Shown piece after piece: positions 53,701-64,000 of a DNA stretch of 64,000 nt (position 1 is its first letter; the number at the start of each line of letters is the position of its first letter). Both the position numbers and the translations under genes were made by a program. The stretch spans positions 355,783 to 419,782 of the forward strand of contig JAIXMP010000036.1 of NCBI GenBank assembly GCA_025677815.1. Reading direction: 5' to 3'. The stretch comes from Phascolomyces articulosus. Lineage: Eukaryota > Mucoromycota > Mucoromycetes > Mucorales > Lichtheimiaceae. The notes below the pieces were generated by a model. That model saw only the letters and a list, made by a program, of their open reading frames with translations. It was not told where the DNA came from and did no database searches.

Positions 53701-54203
53701 AACTTCTTACAATATATATATCATTATATGTGTATTAATTCTTATGATGTTTTTTTCTGAAGAATGTAAATATACCACGACTTACTAATTATCTTTTTAG
53801 TTATAAATTGTCGTATTTATTACAGTGTTGTAAATGCATAGTAGCCTAATCTCTTGTGTACAACTGAGCCGTTAAAAAAACAGTAATAAATGAGGATAAT
53901 TATAAAGCTTTGGCTTGATTTCTAAAAGTTTCGTAGAAATACCTGTTATTACAATTTTTTTTTCAAGAAAAAAAAGTATTATATAGTACTTTTTTACTAC
54001 ATTTTTTATAGCATTTCTTGTTATTACACTTATGAAAGCTGTAGTAACATAAATCAATATTGAACATTCTGGAAAACCACCCCACCAAGAATCTGTACGT
54101 ACTTTGAAGTTGATTTATTTTGCATAATAATTATTTATATATTTTGGATAATAATGATAAAAGGGATAGAAATAAAGAAAAGGAAGCATTATATGTAAAT
54201 TGT
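50737..54203. other. Gene-poor spacer (3.5 kb)
   Basis: AT-rich DNA between transporter copy 3 and the first P450. Only short low-complexity open frames on both strands; no conserved motif, tRNA box pair or transposon end recognised. Poly-T/poly-A blocks at about 51846-51868. Confidence 0.5.
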
Positions 54204-56596
54204 CTAGTATCGTTTAGTGAATTGAACCTCAAGAGAATCGGGAGCAAAGTTTAATGGTAAATCGGTTATAATACCATTCTTGTGTTTTGAACTTTCAGGG
54301 AGTTTCCAAGTATACTTTCTTACTATATAAAGCACATAATGTTGCAAGACATTAATAAAATATCAATGAGCAAAAAAAAAAGTAAGAGAATAAAGACTTA
54401 CATAACATAGCCAAAGCTACTCGTTGTTCCATCATACTAAAGTTAATTCCAATACAGATTCTTGAACCTCCACTGAAAGGCACCCAAGTAACACCTTCAT
54501 GGGAATAGTGCTCACCACCTTCAGCAAATCTTTCAGGGTCAAACTGTTCAGGATTTTTCCATATATCAGGATTGTAGTGTAAAGCTTCAATATCGACATT
54601 TACCATAGTATCTTTAGGAATTAGGACACCGCCCAATTCCACATCATTGTGGGGCACTCGGACAGAAATTTCGTTAAAGGGTGCGTGCATCCGTAGACTT
54701 TCTTTGATAATCATATCGATATATGGAAAGTTCTTGCAATCTTCTAATGTAGGAGAGACATCAATTAATTCTGTTCCAAGAACATTCATTGCTTCCTTTC
54801 GTGCCTTTTCTTGAATATCCTATATAATAAAATAACATTAACAATAAATTGAATACCATGATTAATAGTTGAATGCATAATAGAAACACTACCAATAAGA
54901 ACGGAGTCTGAATATTTTATATAAACCTACCGGATTGACAGCAAGCTCATATAAGCAATGAGCCAAGGCATGGCTGGTAGTATCATGTCCTATAATTTTT
55001 TTTATGAAATGATTTCATTTATTTGTCTTCATAAAATAAAATGTATACACGTTTTCTTGCTATGTAGTGGTCATACCTGCCAAAAAGAAAAGTGCCATAT
55101 TGTGCTATATATAAATATAGTTAAAAATTTAATGTGATAATTTTAGCCGTATAGCTTATATATTATATGAAATAGAGAATTAACAGAAGATCTTACCCGT
55201 AATTCTTTTTTGCTCCAGGTACCTTCACCAGCCATTTCAGCTTCTAACATTAAGGTGAGTAGATCCTTGTCACTCTGTCGTCGATTATCGGAAGCAGTAG
55301 ACCTCTTCTCCATTAATGACTTTCGTTTTTCGTCAGCAAGATTATCCAATAATTTTGTAAGCTCGAATGCTGCATTATATCGTTCTCTTCTTCCTTTGCT
55401 GATGGCACGATAGATGTAATCAAGCTTGGGATATATGATAGGGATAACGTCCATAAATCCTTTGAAAGTCAATTCATATTTCTTGACCCAAACAGAATTT
55501 TCGTCCTCGAGTGATCCAAAATTAAAATCTGATGATATACAGATATAAAAAAAAAATAACAATTGTTAATGAATAATATGCATAGATCGACGAGGGCAGA
55601 AATTCATGTATATATTTTTTTTTACCAAATGCAGCTTTTCCAATTGCATCAAGTGTCAGACGTTTCGAGAGCTTACTGGCGGAAATAGTGTTGTTATCCG
55701 CTTTCTCAGTTACTTGAAATACTTGAGGCAACAAATTAGTAAATACACCAACAGGCATTGAGCGATGAAAAGCAGGGTTCATTATCTTTAAGAAATAGAA
55801 TTGCCATTAGTTTTCATTGTTGATCGCTGTAAAACAGAACAAGAGCTTATCGCATTGTCCTAAGAATATTTTTAATTGTTCTCACTCTTTTCTCTCCGGA
55901 AAAAAAATACTAGTACCTTTCGTTGCCGTTTCCACGAATCACCATTAGAAGCAAGGAGGTTGTCTTGACCAAACATGTGCGTCTGTGCACTTTCTTCTGG
56001 AAAATAAGCAAAAACTGCATCTGCTTTTGTTGCGAATTCTATGGTCGATAGTTAAGTAAATAAATATGTTATAATTAATATATATTGTTTTGTGACTTCA
56101 ACCATACACAGTCTGGTAACTAATATTACCTGGTTTATATAAGACAGTTTTGACCAAGATGGGATTTGCAACATAGACTGTCCAGTCAAATGGGAATTTG
56201 TTCTAATTTATTTGGCAGACAAAGAAAATGTGAAGTTAATTTTCAAGTTGTCATTGTTCATTTTGTATAACCGTCTATCATGAAAAAATTATGACAAAAA
56301 AATCACCATAATTCTATTGTCACTGTAATTATATAACAGCATACCAAATAAATACCATTTCCCTTGGATAATATTGGAAATACGAGCCTTTGTGTCCGTT
56401 TGAGAAGTGGCTCATTACCAGCTAACGATTTCCAAAGATCATAATAAGGGATGGCAGGAATATGACGAAATTTCTTGGGGACCGTAAAGAATTGACGGTA
56501 AAGTCTTCCACAATAAAATGTGGCAGCAGCTGCCAAAGCAATGTAATAACGGTATATATAAAGTTGCTCTCGGATCAGGCCCTGTCGACTACTCAT
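54204..56596 (-). CDS. Cytochrome P450, CYP509-like, copy 1
   Basis: Membrane-anchored haem monooxygenase of 520 aa. Exons on minus: 56596-56345, 56202-56130, 56038-55917, 55785-55626, 55528-55197, 55104-55077, 54989-54931, 54819-54402, 54322-54204 (1563 nt). An N-terminal anchor helix (YYIALAAAATFYCG) is followed by a Pro-containing hinge (VPKKFRHIPAIPYYD). The I-helix oxygen-binding motif AGHDTT is at 322-327, with ESLR (ExxR) at 382-385 and the PERF motif at 437-440. The haem loop FSGGSRICIG is at 457-466 with ligand Cys464. NPAFHRSMPVG and the overall text fit the P450 families expanded in Mucorales (CYP509 group); the subfamily is inferred. Substrate unknown. The 28-nt exon encodes the start of the I-helix motif. 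Confidence 0.93.
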
Positions 56597-57506
56597 GATA
56601 GTGATGTTGTTGAATGTCTTATAAAAAAGGATAGACGTATGGTAAAAAAAGTGTGTAAGAGTTAAAATAATTTTTTTTTGGGTACAATGAATGATAACAA
56701 AAAACAAAAACATATTGATATTTATATAAAATCACAAATTTATGATCCGTTTAAATGACTCAAGGATTCATACTTGGCGTAATGTCTTCCGACTGTAACC
56801 GGATACACAAATAAAAATTCTCCAGATCAAAACGGAGACGACGCCGGGAAGGCAAAATCCTTGAAAGAAATTAAGTACCATATTTGGCAATAAAATACCT
56901 TTGAGTTACCACCTGGCTGGCCGCTGCATAGGCAGAAAGCTATTTTATTACACTTGTTGTTTTCTCAAAATTGTAAAACATTCATATATTTTATTACATG
57001 TATATCATAGCAAAAAAGCATATGCTTGAGTTTAATTTAATAATAGATCGTCGGATATATATGACTCATATATTATAAAACCAAAAGCAAAAATGAGAAA
57101 AACGATAACGATCAACCTCTCCATGTAACGTTCTTCTTTTGTGCAAGCTAATACAAATATCCATGTCAATCTTCTATCCAAACATTGATATGCGATGTTA
57201 TGTATGAGTATCACCATATGGATATTGATTACTAATTGTTTTGAGTGGCTGATTTTCGAGCGTAACTGCAATATGGATCACTATGCAATTGATGATGGTA
57301 AAAGAGTAATAAAGAAAATGCGTGATGATACCACCAATAAAGTATATTTATAACGTCTTTACGGATTATTAAAATGGACCGAATCATAAGATGATTGATT
57401 TTTTTTATTCGTATGAAAAATTTTTGATTATGACCATAGTATAGATACTATATACAAAATTCAATTATTACATATTACATAGATAAAAATGGTGCCGTTA
57501 TTACTA
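56597..57506. other. Spacer between the two P450 genes
   Basis: 910 bp containing the promoter of copy 1 (AT-rich TATA-like stretch near 56720-56730) and the 3' flank of copy 2. No other gene recognised. Confidence 0.5.
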
Positions 57507-59937
57507 TTAATAACGATTATTAAATTGAATTGTTAGTGATTCTGGAGCCAGATTAAAAGTTTGCCCCATTACTATTCCCTCTCGATGGATCGAATTAGAA
57601 GGAAGTTTCCACTCATATTTTTTCACTAAGTTGAAAACATAATATAGATTAGTTTATAATAAAAAATAAGCTTTCTTTGGCACTCTATTACAATATATTT
57701 TGAACACTCTTTTCCTATTCAATAAGAAACTTACATAACATGGATAAGACTACTCGTTGTTCAGCCATACTAAAGTTAATACCCAAACAAACTCTACCAC
57801 CAGAACTAAAGGGCGCATAAGTGACACCCTCATGTAATGAATGTTCACCGTTTTCAGCAAAACGTTCTGGGATAAATTTTTCTGGTTCATGCCATAAATT
57901 GGGATTATAATGTAAAGCTTGAATATCTACGTTTACCATGCTTCCTCTAGGAATCACAATTCCACCAAGATCCAAATCAGTATCCTTGGGAGTAAGTCGT
58001 GGGGTAATCTCGTTTGCAGGTGGCTGGAGGCGTAAACCCTAATATATTAATATTGAAATTACAACATTACAGTAGTTAGAACATTATATAGAATAATAAT
58101 TATTTAGGATTAATAAAGTACTGTACATACCTCTTTTATACACATATCCAGGTAAGGGAATTTTTTGCAGTCTTCAAGTGTAGGGAATACATCCTCCATA
58201 TCATTTCCAAGAACAGAGAGTACCTCTTCTCGTGCTTTTGTTTGAACATCCTATTCCATAATATTAAAATTTAGCATAAGAGAAGGATCAAGTGGTAAGA
58301 TTAATATTAAAGTAACATCATTATTATTATAAGCTTCATGGACGTAGCAATTAACTTACTTGGTTGATAGCCAGATAGTACAAACAAAATGCTAACGAAT
58401 TACTAGTAGTATCATGACCTATACAAGACGACATAAAAATTGAATATAAAAGTCAACCAAAATTTACAGATGAGAGTACTTTTACCTGCCAAAAAGAAAA
58501 TTGCCATATTATGCTATTGGATAAAGAAGAATTTAAAGTATATGAGCAAAACCGGGTTTTTTTATATTATTTTTTTTATATTAAAAATGTACCCGTAATT
58601 CTTCCTTTGTCCATGATCCTTCTCCACGAATTTCGGCTTCCAACATTAACGTAAGTAAATCCTTTTCGTTCTGTGCCTTATTATCCAGGTCTGGTTTTTG
58701 TTGTAATTCCACACGTTTCTTATCAGCTAGATCATCCAACAAGGAAATTAATTTAAAAGTTGCATTGTATCGTTCTCTTCGTTGGCGACTAAAGAATCGA
58801 TAGACATAGTCCACAGCTGGAACAAATGTAGGAATCACTTCCAAAAAGGATTCAAGGACTTGATTATAAGTTGTGACCCATACTGAATTTTCGTCTTTGA
58901 GGGCAAAGAAATCAAAGTCTATAAAGATATTATGAGTTTTTTTTTCCTGATTTTAATGCAAGATATATAGAATGAATGTGTTGGGAATAAACCTTATTCC
59001 TCCATCATTTTATTACCAAATGCAGCTTTTCCCAACGCATCAAGTGTTAAACGTCGTGTCAGTTTGCTTGCTGATATATATCCTTCCCCGCTATTTTGAG
59101 TTTGTTCGATTAACTCAAAAACACTAGGCATCAAACTACCAAAAACTCCAACAGGCATTGAACGATGAAAGGCAGGGTTCATTATCTGTATCCCCAATAA
59201 ATAAAAACAAAGAATATATATCTGAACATCTTTTTTTTTTACCAACGTTTTTGATTTATATATAAAAAGTATACCTTGCGTTGGGATTTCCAATGTTCTC
59301 CATTAATAATTGCTACATTATCTCTTCCAGAAAATTGCATTATTGGGCTATCTTCAGGAAAATAATCCATGAGAAATGTTGTCTTGTTTGCATATTCTAT
59401 TAATCAAAATAGATTTTGTACGTTGCTCATATTTTTAGTATAAAGTTTACCAAACTAAAAACAGGATTCCATAAAAAGTAAAACCCATGTACCTGGTTTG
59501 AAAAAAACTGTTTTGGCAAGGATAGGATCCGCCACATAAATCGTCCAATCAAAGGGCATTTTATTCTAATCTCTCCCCAACAAAATATAGTACATTTCGT
59601 TGTAAGTAATGACATCAATAATGCGTTTATACGCCTTTATAACTGCTATTGTTCATGATCGTTGAAAGGGAAAAATGATAATACGTACGAGATACAGGCC
59701 ATTTGCTTTCGAAAGTAGAGGGAAAATAAGTCGTTGAGTTCGAGATACTAATGGTTCTTTGGCTATTAAAGACGTCAGATGTTTCCAATAATTAAGAGCT
59801 GGAATATGTTGCAGATGTTTTGGAACTTTAAATACTCGACGATAGATTTGTTCACAAACAATGGTCGCAGCTGCAAGCCATCCAATGTAATAACGATATA
59901 CATAAAGTTGTTCACGGATCAAGACTGAGTTTACCAT
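57507..59937 (-). CDS. Cytochrome P450, CYP509-like, copy 2
   Basis: 522-aa tandem paralogue of the preceding P450. Exons on minus: 59937-59689, 59565-59493, 59396-59275, 59185-59017, 58918-58593, 58513-58486, 58418-58360, 58250-58131, 58038-57735, 57625-57507 (1569 nt). The N-terminal anchor YYIGWLAAATIVCEQIYR precedes a basic Pro hinge. AGHDTT is at 322-327, EGLR (ExxR, with Gly in place of the usual small or Ser residue) at 382-385 and PERF at 439-442. The haem loop FSSGGRVCLG is at 459-468 with Cys466. Exon sizes are nearly identical to copy 1 (73, 122, 28, 59 and 119 nt recur). One extra intron (58039-58130) falls inside the ExxR codons. A TATA-like box sits about 70 bp upstream of the ATG. 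Substrate unknown. Confidence 0.93.
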
Positions 59938-60438
59938 GGTGGTTGTAGTTAAAAGTAAGGAGCAAGAGAAAGAAGCAGAAGAGTAGGTTTGTTGAAAGTT
60001 TCAGCCTTTTTTATAGCTGAGCGTGGGAAGAAAACACGTGACACATGAAATTAACCACACGTTAATCATTAATTTCTTATATACTAAGCATACAGTCGGT
60101 GTATGTCCGTATGCATATGTGTTATACGTTTATATATCAAACTATGTAGTAATAATATTATTATTTGGAATATATTGGTCATATTACTGCAAACCTGATC
60201 CTTGTCTGAAATAAACCTTGGATCACATAACCGGTTCGGTAATTTGTTTCACCGGCCCGGCGTCGCTTCCGATGGTATGCAATTCGTGTAACAGTGACAC
60301 AGTAAATATTCTATGCACTTCGCACCCAACAATAATACATTTTGTCATTATACTGAAAGTAATATTAAATAAGCCACATATACAATAAGAAGTAGTAACT
60401 TCATACAAATCAATAGTCTTTATTTACATTTATCAGTA
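59938..60438. other. Spacer upstream of P450 copy 2
   Basis: 500 bp. Promoter of copy 2, then the 3' flank of the transporter pseudogene. It contains a CACGTG E-box-like hexamer near 60035 (AAAACACGTGACAC). Confidence 0.45.
60007..60015 (-). promoter_or_regulatory. TATA box of P450 copy 2
   Basis: Minus-strand TATAAAAAA about 70 bp upstream of the start codon at 59937, a typical distance for a fungal TATA-containing promoter. Confidence 0.5.
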
Positions 60439-62576
60439 TCATATTTTTGTAAAGACCCCACCTGTTATTTTAACCTTGAGTCCAAGGATTAATAAAGCAC
60501 CAACGGCAAAAGTAACACCAGTATACATTTTGTATGCAAAATAAGGCTCTGAATCTACGCTCTTGTTAATTGCACTAGCAATATTTGTACCCATTGTGGA
60601 TATAATATTTGCAAGCATCATTACAGATAGAGCTGTTGGAAATTTTTCGATACCAACAACAGTGACAGTAATCAGTGTCACTAGTATACGACATAATGAC
60701 AAAAATAAGAATGAAGTTAGTATATATTTTTATTTCATCAACTTTGTCACTTACATAAAGTATAGAATGTTGTACAAAATCTACCATAAATAACGCAAAA
60801 TCCCATGATTGTTTTATAGTCATACGCTACTGTCCAAATCCCAAATTATGCTACAGCAGATATCACAAAGGATATAATTAGCATATTTAACCTCCCAATG
60901 TGGTCAGCAACATACCTATGTAATAATTATATTTTTATATAAGATAATTAGTTAGTATTTATCTTTCGTTTTATAAAGTATATAAGGGCAGCATAATAAT
61001 ATGAAGTAATAGTACAACGATACTTACCCCACAGGAACACGAAATGCAAAACTGGATGCCGCCAGTACAGCAGAGAACACACTTCCATCTTCGGCACTCA
61101 GTCCTACATATGAAGCATATGCTTAAGCATATCAAATGGGTTAATGTTTTTTATGTATAATAATAGTTCTTTAATTCGGTAAAATGTTTTTAATGATGAT
61201 ATCTTACATAAAATAAAAAATTGAGGAGTATATTTGCCCATGGTACCAATTACTGCAGGTACCATCCACCGAACAAAATTTGGATCTTTAAGAATACTAA
61301 AATCGTAAATTTCTTTAAAAGATAATGATAAATTTTTGGAAGGTTGCTCCTCTACATCATCTGACACATTAACATTCTTGTTGCTGGGGTACTTTTCTTT
61401 CACCAGGAAACATGTACAAGCATTCAGTGCAAGATATACAAAGCCTAATATACGATATGTCCTGTAAAAAAAGGCACCAAATTACTCTTTTTGGGCGTAG
61501 GAAACACTGTTGTGATGTAATTAAGACCGCCATACTCCTTACCATGCAGTTCCAACTCGATTTATGAGACCTGTTACGATAAACGGTAAAATAACCCCTC
61601 CAATACCAGCTCCACTTGTTACAACACCTAACCCTAATCCTCGTCGCTTATTAAACCATTGAGCTGGCACCGTCATTGCCGCCTACAAGAAGGGTCAGTA
61701 AATCAAACGTCAGCATTTCATTGTAGCGGTTTTTTTTTGTGATGACCAGAAAGGATAATAGAGGAACAATAATTATTGTCTATATTTATTTACCACGTAT
61801 AGAAACGAAGCTCCAAATCCAAACATGATGCCTTGTGTAAGATATAAATGCCATATCTGGAAAAACAACATTATTTATATTGATTTTAAAATGTTTTATG
61901 GTGGATAATGGCTATCTACCGTTATTTAACAATGATAAAAACAGTACCTTATTTGCAAATCCTGCTAATTCTAACCCTAGAACCATTACCAATACGCCAA
62001 TGATAGTACCTGCAAAACTTAGTTGATATTGAACGTCGGGAATGTCATAAAATACTTCTTTCTCAAAATGGGCCTGAATAACACCTATAGAAATTGCGTT
62101 TTGTTTAAAATAAAAATATTAGTACTTAAATTATACATAATTTCCCTGTATTTTATAATTATAATAGTAGAGGCATATACCCCATGCGGTCTCTGTTCCA
62201 AATGATGTGAGATAACCAAAAAACGCTCCAAGAACCACAAACCAACCGTATCCGCCCTCTGATCCTGTATCATGTACATTATTCTTGTCCCATGCGTATG
62301 GTTTATATTCCTTGTTGCCTAATAATAAATATTAGGAATGGTGTTAATGACCAGTATGCAATTGTATGTTGTTGTGTTTTTTCGCAAAGGATTCCCAATT
62401 TATTTACCTTTGGCATCTCTTTGTTGCTCATCTACATTTGTCTCTGCTACAGTATCAATGGGATTATTTTGTCCTGCTGAAATTGAATTTTGAGTAGTTT
62501 CAGAAGAACGTTGGGTAGGTATTCCATGGTGATTTGTATTATCAACAGCAGTTTTTGTTACTGGTGTCGTTGTCAT
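60439..62576 (-). pseudogene. MCT-like major facilitator, copy 4 (probable pseudogene)
   Basis: Exons on minus: 62576-62408, 62318-62181, 62084-61948, 61856-61794, 61682-61543, 61461-61208, 61121-61028, 60915-60755, 60680-60439 (1398 nt). Every junction fits its paralogues, but two lesions are visible. (1) The third exon is 137 nt rather than 215. An in-frame loss of 26 residues removes the TM2/TM3 part containing the cytoplasmic GPIFQLL..RFGLRP motif. (2) An in-frame TAA at 60848-60846 stands where copy 2 has a Ser codon, about two-thirds along, after FVISAVA. Also DHIGR replaces DRIGR. N-terminal TM1 (TGSEGGYGWFVVLGAFFGYL) and the C-terminal third remain highly similar to copy 2, so the duplication is recent. 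Confidence 0.82.
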
Positions 62577-63204
62577 AGCTATTGTAAACTTCTATTAAAA
62601 GATACTGTAAACAAAAAAACCTTTTAATTAATATTGAATTTAATAAATATGATAAATAATGCTGGATAGACAAAAAAAATAGTCTCTCGTATACTTTTGC
62701 TAAAAAGCACTACTGTAGACAAGTGGGGGGAAAATGTGCGATTGACTTTCGAAAATTTAGTTTTACAGGAGAAACAATAAAGAGTAAAAAACTGTGTATC
62801 CATGTATATAGAGGTTCCTTTCTTTACAATACGTTACTTCTTCAGTCTTACTTTTATAGGTTTATGGATTTTTTGGTGGTACAGACAGAGACATATACGA
62901 TAAATGTAAAAAAAAAATGAAGTACCATTACACGTAAGGAAAAAAAATGCCAAAAAAATGCCAAAATGCCATTTTTCTGTCATTTCAAACACCGTCCCCA
63001 AAAAAATGGCATTTTTTATGAGAAAATGCCATTATTTTTCACATACCCAAAAGCAAGAGTGTGTTACTACAACTATTATTTGTTTTTTTTATTAATTAAT
63101 AGTAAAGTGTTCTTTTGAAATAATATACATAGTTCAACTCTCTTTCCTACTTGTTTCTTTTATTTTTATTAAAATCTTAACGCGCACCTTATTATCTATT
63201 TACT
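62577..63204. other. Spacer with ATGCC-type inverted repeats
   Basis: Contains a cluster at about 62946-63035 where the words AAATGCCA and TGGCATTT recur in both orientations among A and T runs, forming possible hairpins. No gene is seen. Confidence 0.5.
62946..63035. repeat. Clustered direct and inverted TGGCATTT/AAATGCCA words
   Basis: Five to six copies of AAATGCCA or its complement within 90 bp, upstream of the ORF starting at 63205. Could be a transposon end or a regulatory hairpin. Confidence 0.6.
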
Positions 63205-64000
63205 ATGTCGAAAACTAAAAATAACGATCAAAATAAAAAGCAGAAAAAAAAAGAGAAAGCTTTGAAGGAAGTGATGAAGACGAATAAATTGCTACTTGAA
63301 CAATTAGCAATTTTACGTCAGGAAGTCAGTGATTTACGACGTGTGGTTCAAAGAACAGAGCCAGTAGGGCCAGTAGAGCCGGTTATGTTATCGATTTCGG
63401 GTTCTCCAAGTCCTTTCCGCAAACATACTAGATTTACTGTAATCCCAAACGACACAAAAGTAATAAGAAGTGATCATACCAAGTTGTCTGCTGTCCTTGA
63501 GGATATTGGAAATCGTTTTTTCGAGAATAGACCATGGACAAAGCATTCTTGGAGGGTTTTCCAGGAACTCGAAAAGTTTGCTAATGATGTTTCTAGACAT
63601 GTTCGAAGAAGATTTCGTGTTGATAAGACCATAGGATGGCAATCATCGCCAAAAGAAGGAAGAGATTTAGCAGTGGATATGGTGGAGGCCAATGTTGGTG
63701 ATTACTTCCCTCTTCGTTCTTGTAAAAAATCCTGGCTACGAAGTTCCTTCTAAGAAGAGCATGGAATAGAACTTGTAAAGAAGATGCCAATGAAGGTGAT
63801 ATTTTGATGAATGAAAGGTACAGTCATTTAGTTTCTAAAAATATTCTCACTTTATAAGTATAATGATGACTGTTTTCTATTACTATATATTCAGCAGCAA
63901 TAGTGAGCCATCCCTTACTTTGAACACCACCACTACTTCTGCTACTCAACAACATGGAGTTGATGATGAAATTTGGGATATCCCAAATCTTGATCCAAAA
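63205..64000 (+). CDS. Coiled-coil protein of unknown, possibly repeat, family (partial)
   Basis: Starts MSKTKNNDQNKKQKKKEKAL: a Lys-rich N-terminus, then a leucine-rich coiled coil (KLLLEQLAILRQEVSDLRRVV), a Val/Pro linker and a globular segment (SWRVFQELEKFANDVSRHVRRRF; GWQSSPKEGRDLAVDMVE). The first frame stops at 63753. The neighbouring frame continues with FLLRRAWNRTCKEDANEGDIL, then a GT-AG intron (after 63818, acceptor CAG near 63895) and NSEPSLTLNTTTTSAT, running off the window. A 1-nt frameshift near 63740 is therefore likely, unless an unusual splice joins the two. The layout recalls multicopy hypothetical proteins common in Mucorales genomes. Function unknown. The 3' end is outside the window. 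Confidence 0.5.

Noticed and set aside
62946..63035. CRISPR-like array
   Set aside because: Words are only 8-9 bp, in both orientations, with no uniform spacers; the host is also eukaryotic.

Overview
The window looks like nuclear DNA of a filamentous fungus, most likely a member of the Mucoromycota (Mucorales). It is AT-rich and has many short GT-AG introns of about 50-130 nt. It holds a TPR/F-box/LRR gene pair, CYP509-type P450s, an MCT-like transporter family and low-complexity polyQ/His/Thr tracts. No bacterial, organellar or viral gene block was seen. I rebuilt the gene models by eye from splice sites, frame continuity and protein-family motifs. For every multi-exon model the exon lengths sum to a multiple of three, except one gene where a single base appears to be missing.

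Layout. 1-7.5 kb: a seven-exon cationic amino-acid permease (-), then a gene-poor 3.8 kb. 7.5-16.5 kb: a TPR/F-box/LRR protein (-), divergent from a polyQ LRR-like protein (+); then a Bax-inhibitor-1 family protein (+), a coiled-coil/His-rich protein (-) and an Ime2/MAK/RCK-type protein kinase (-). 18.2-28.9 kb: a tiny membrane protein (-), a 32-exon SPO22/ZIP4/TEX11-like meiotic TPR gene (-) with an apparent 1-bp frameshift, and a 14-exon GH31 alpha-glucosidase (-).

29.6-32.9 kb: a decayed Tc1/mariner-like DNA transposon with 125-bp terminal inverted repeats. It is itself interrupted by a 1.37-kb LINE-ORF1-like insertion flanked by a perfect 17-bp target-site duplication. 34.4-37.9 kb: an unknown multi-pass membrane protein (+) and a second TPR/F-box/LRR gene (+).

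39.4-62.6 kb: a tandem family of four MCT/SLC16-like major-facilitator genes (two +, two -; the last is a pseudogene) with two CYP509-like P450 genes (-) between them. This could be a small-molecule uptake and oxidation cluster, or simply a local duplication array. 63.2 kb to the end: a partial coiled-coil protein of unknown function that may be repeat-associated.

The most unusual observations concern splicing. There are three GC-AG introns, each supported by family or paralogue alignment, and a predicted 2-nucleotide micro-exon in the first MCT-like gene. Also notable are intron differences among close paralogues, the nested transposon with its target-site duplication, and the frameshifted meiotic gene.
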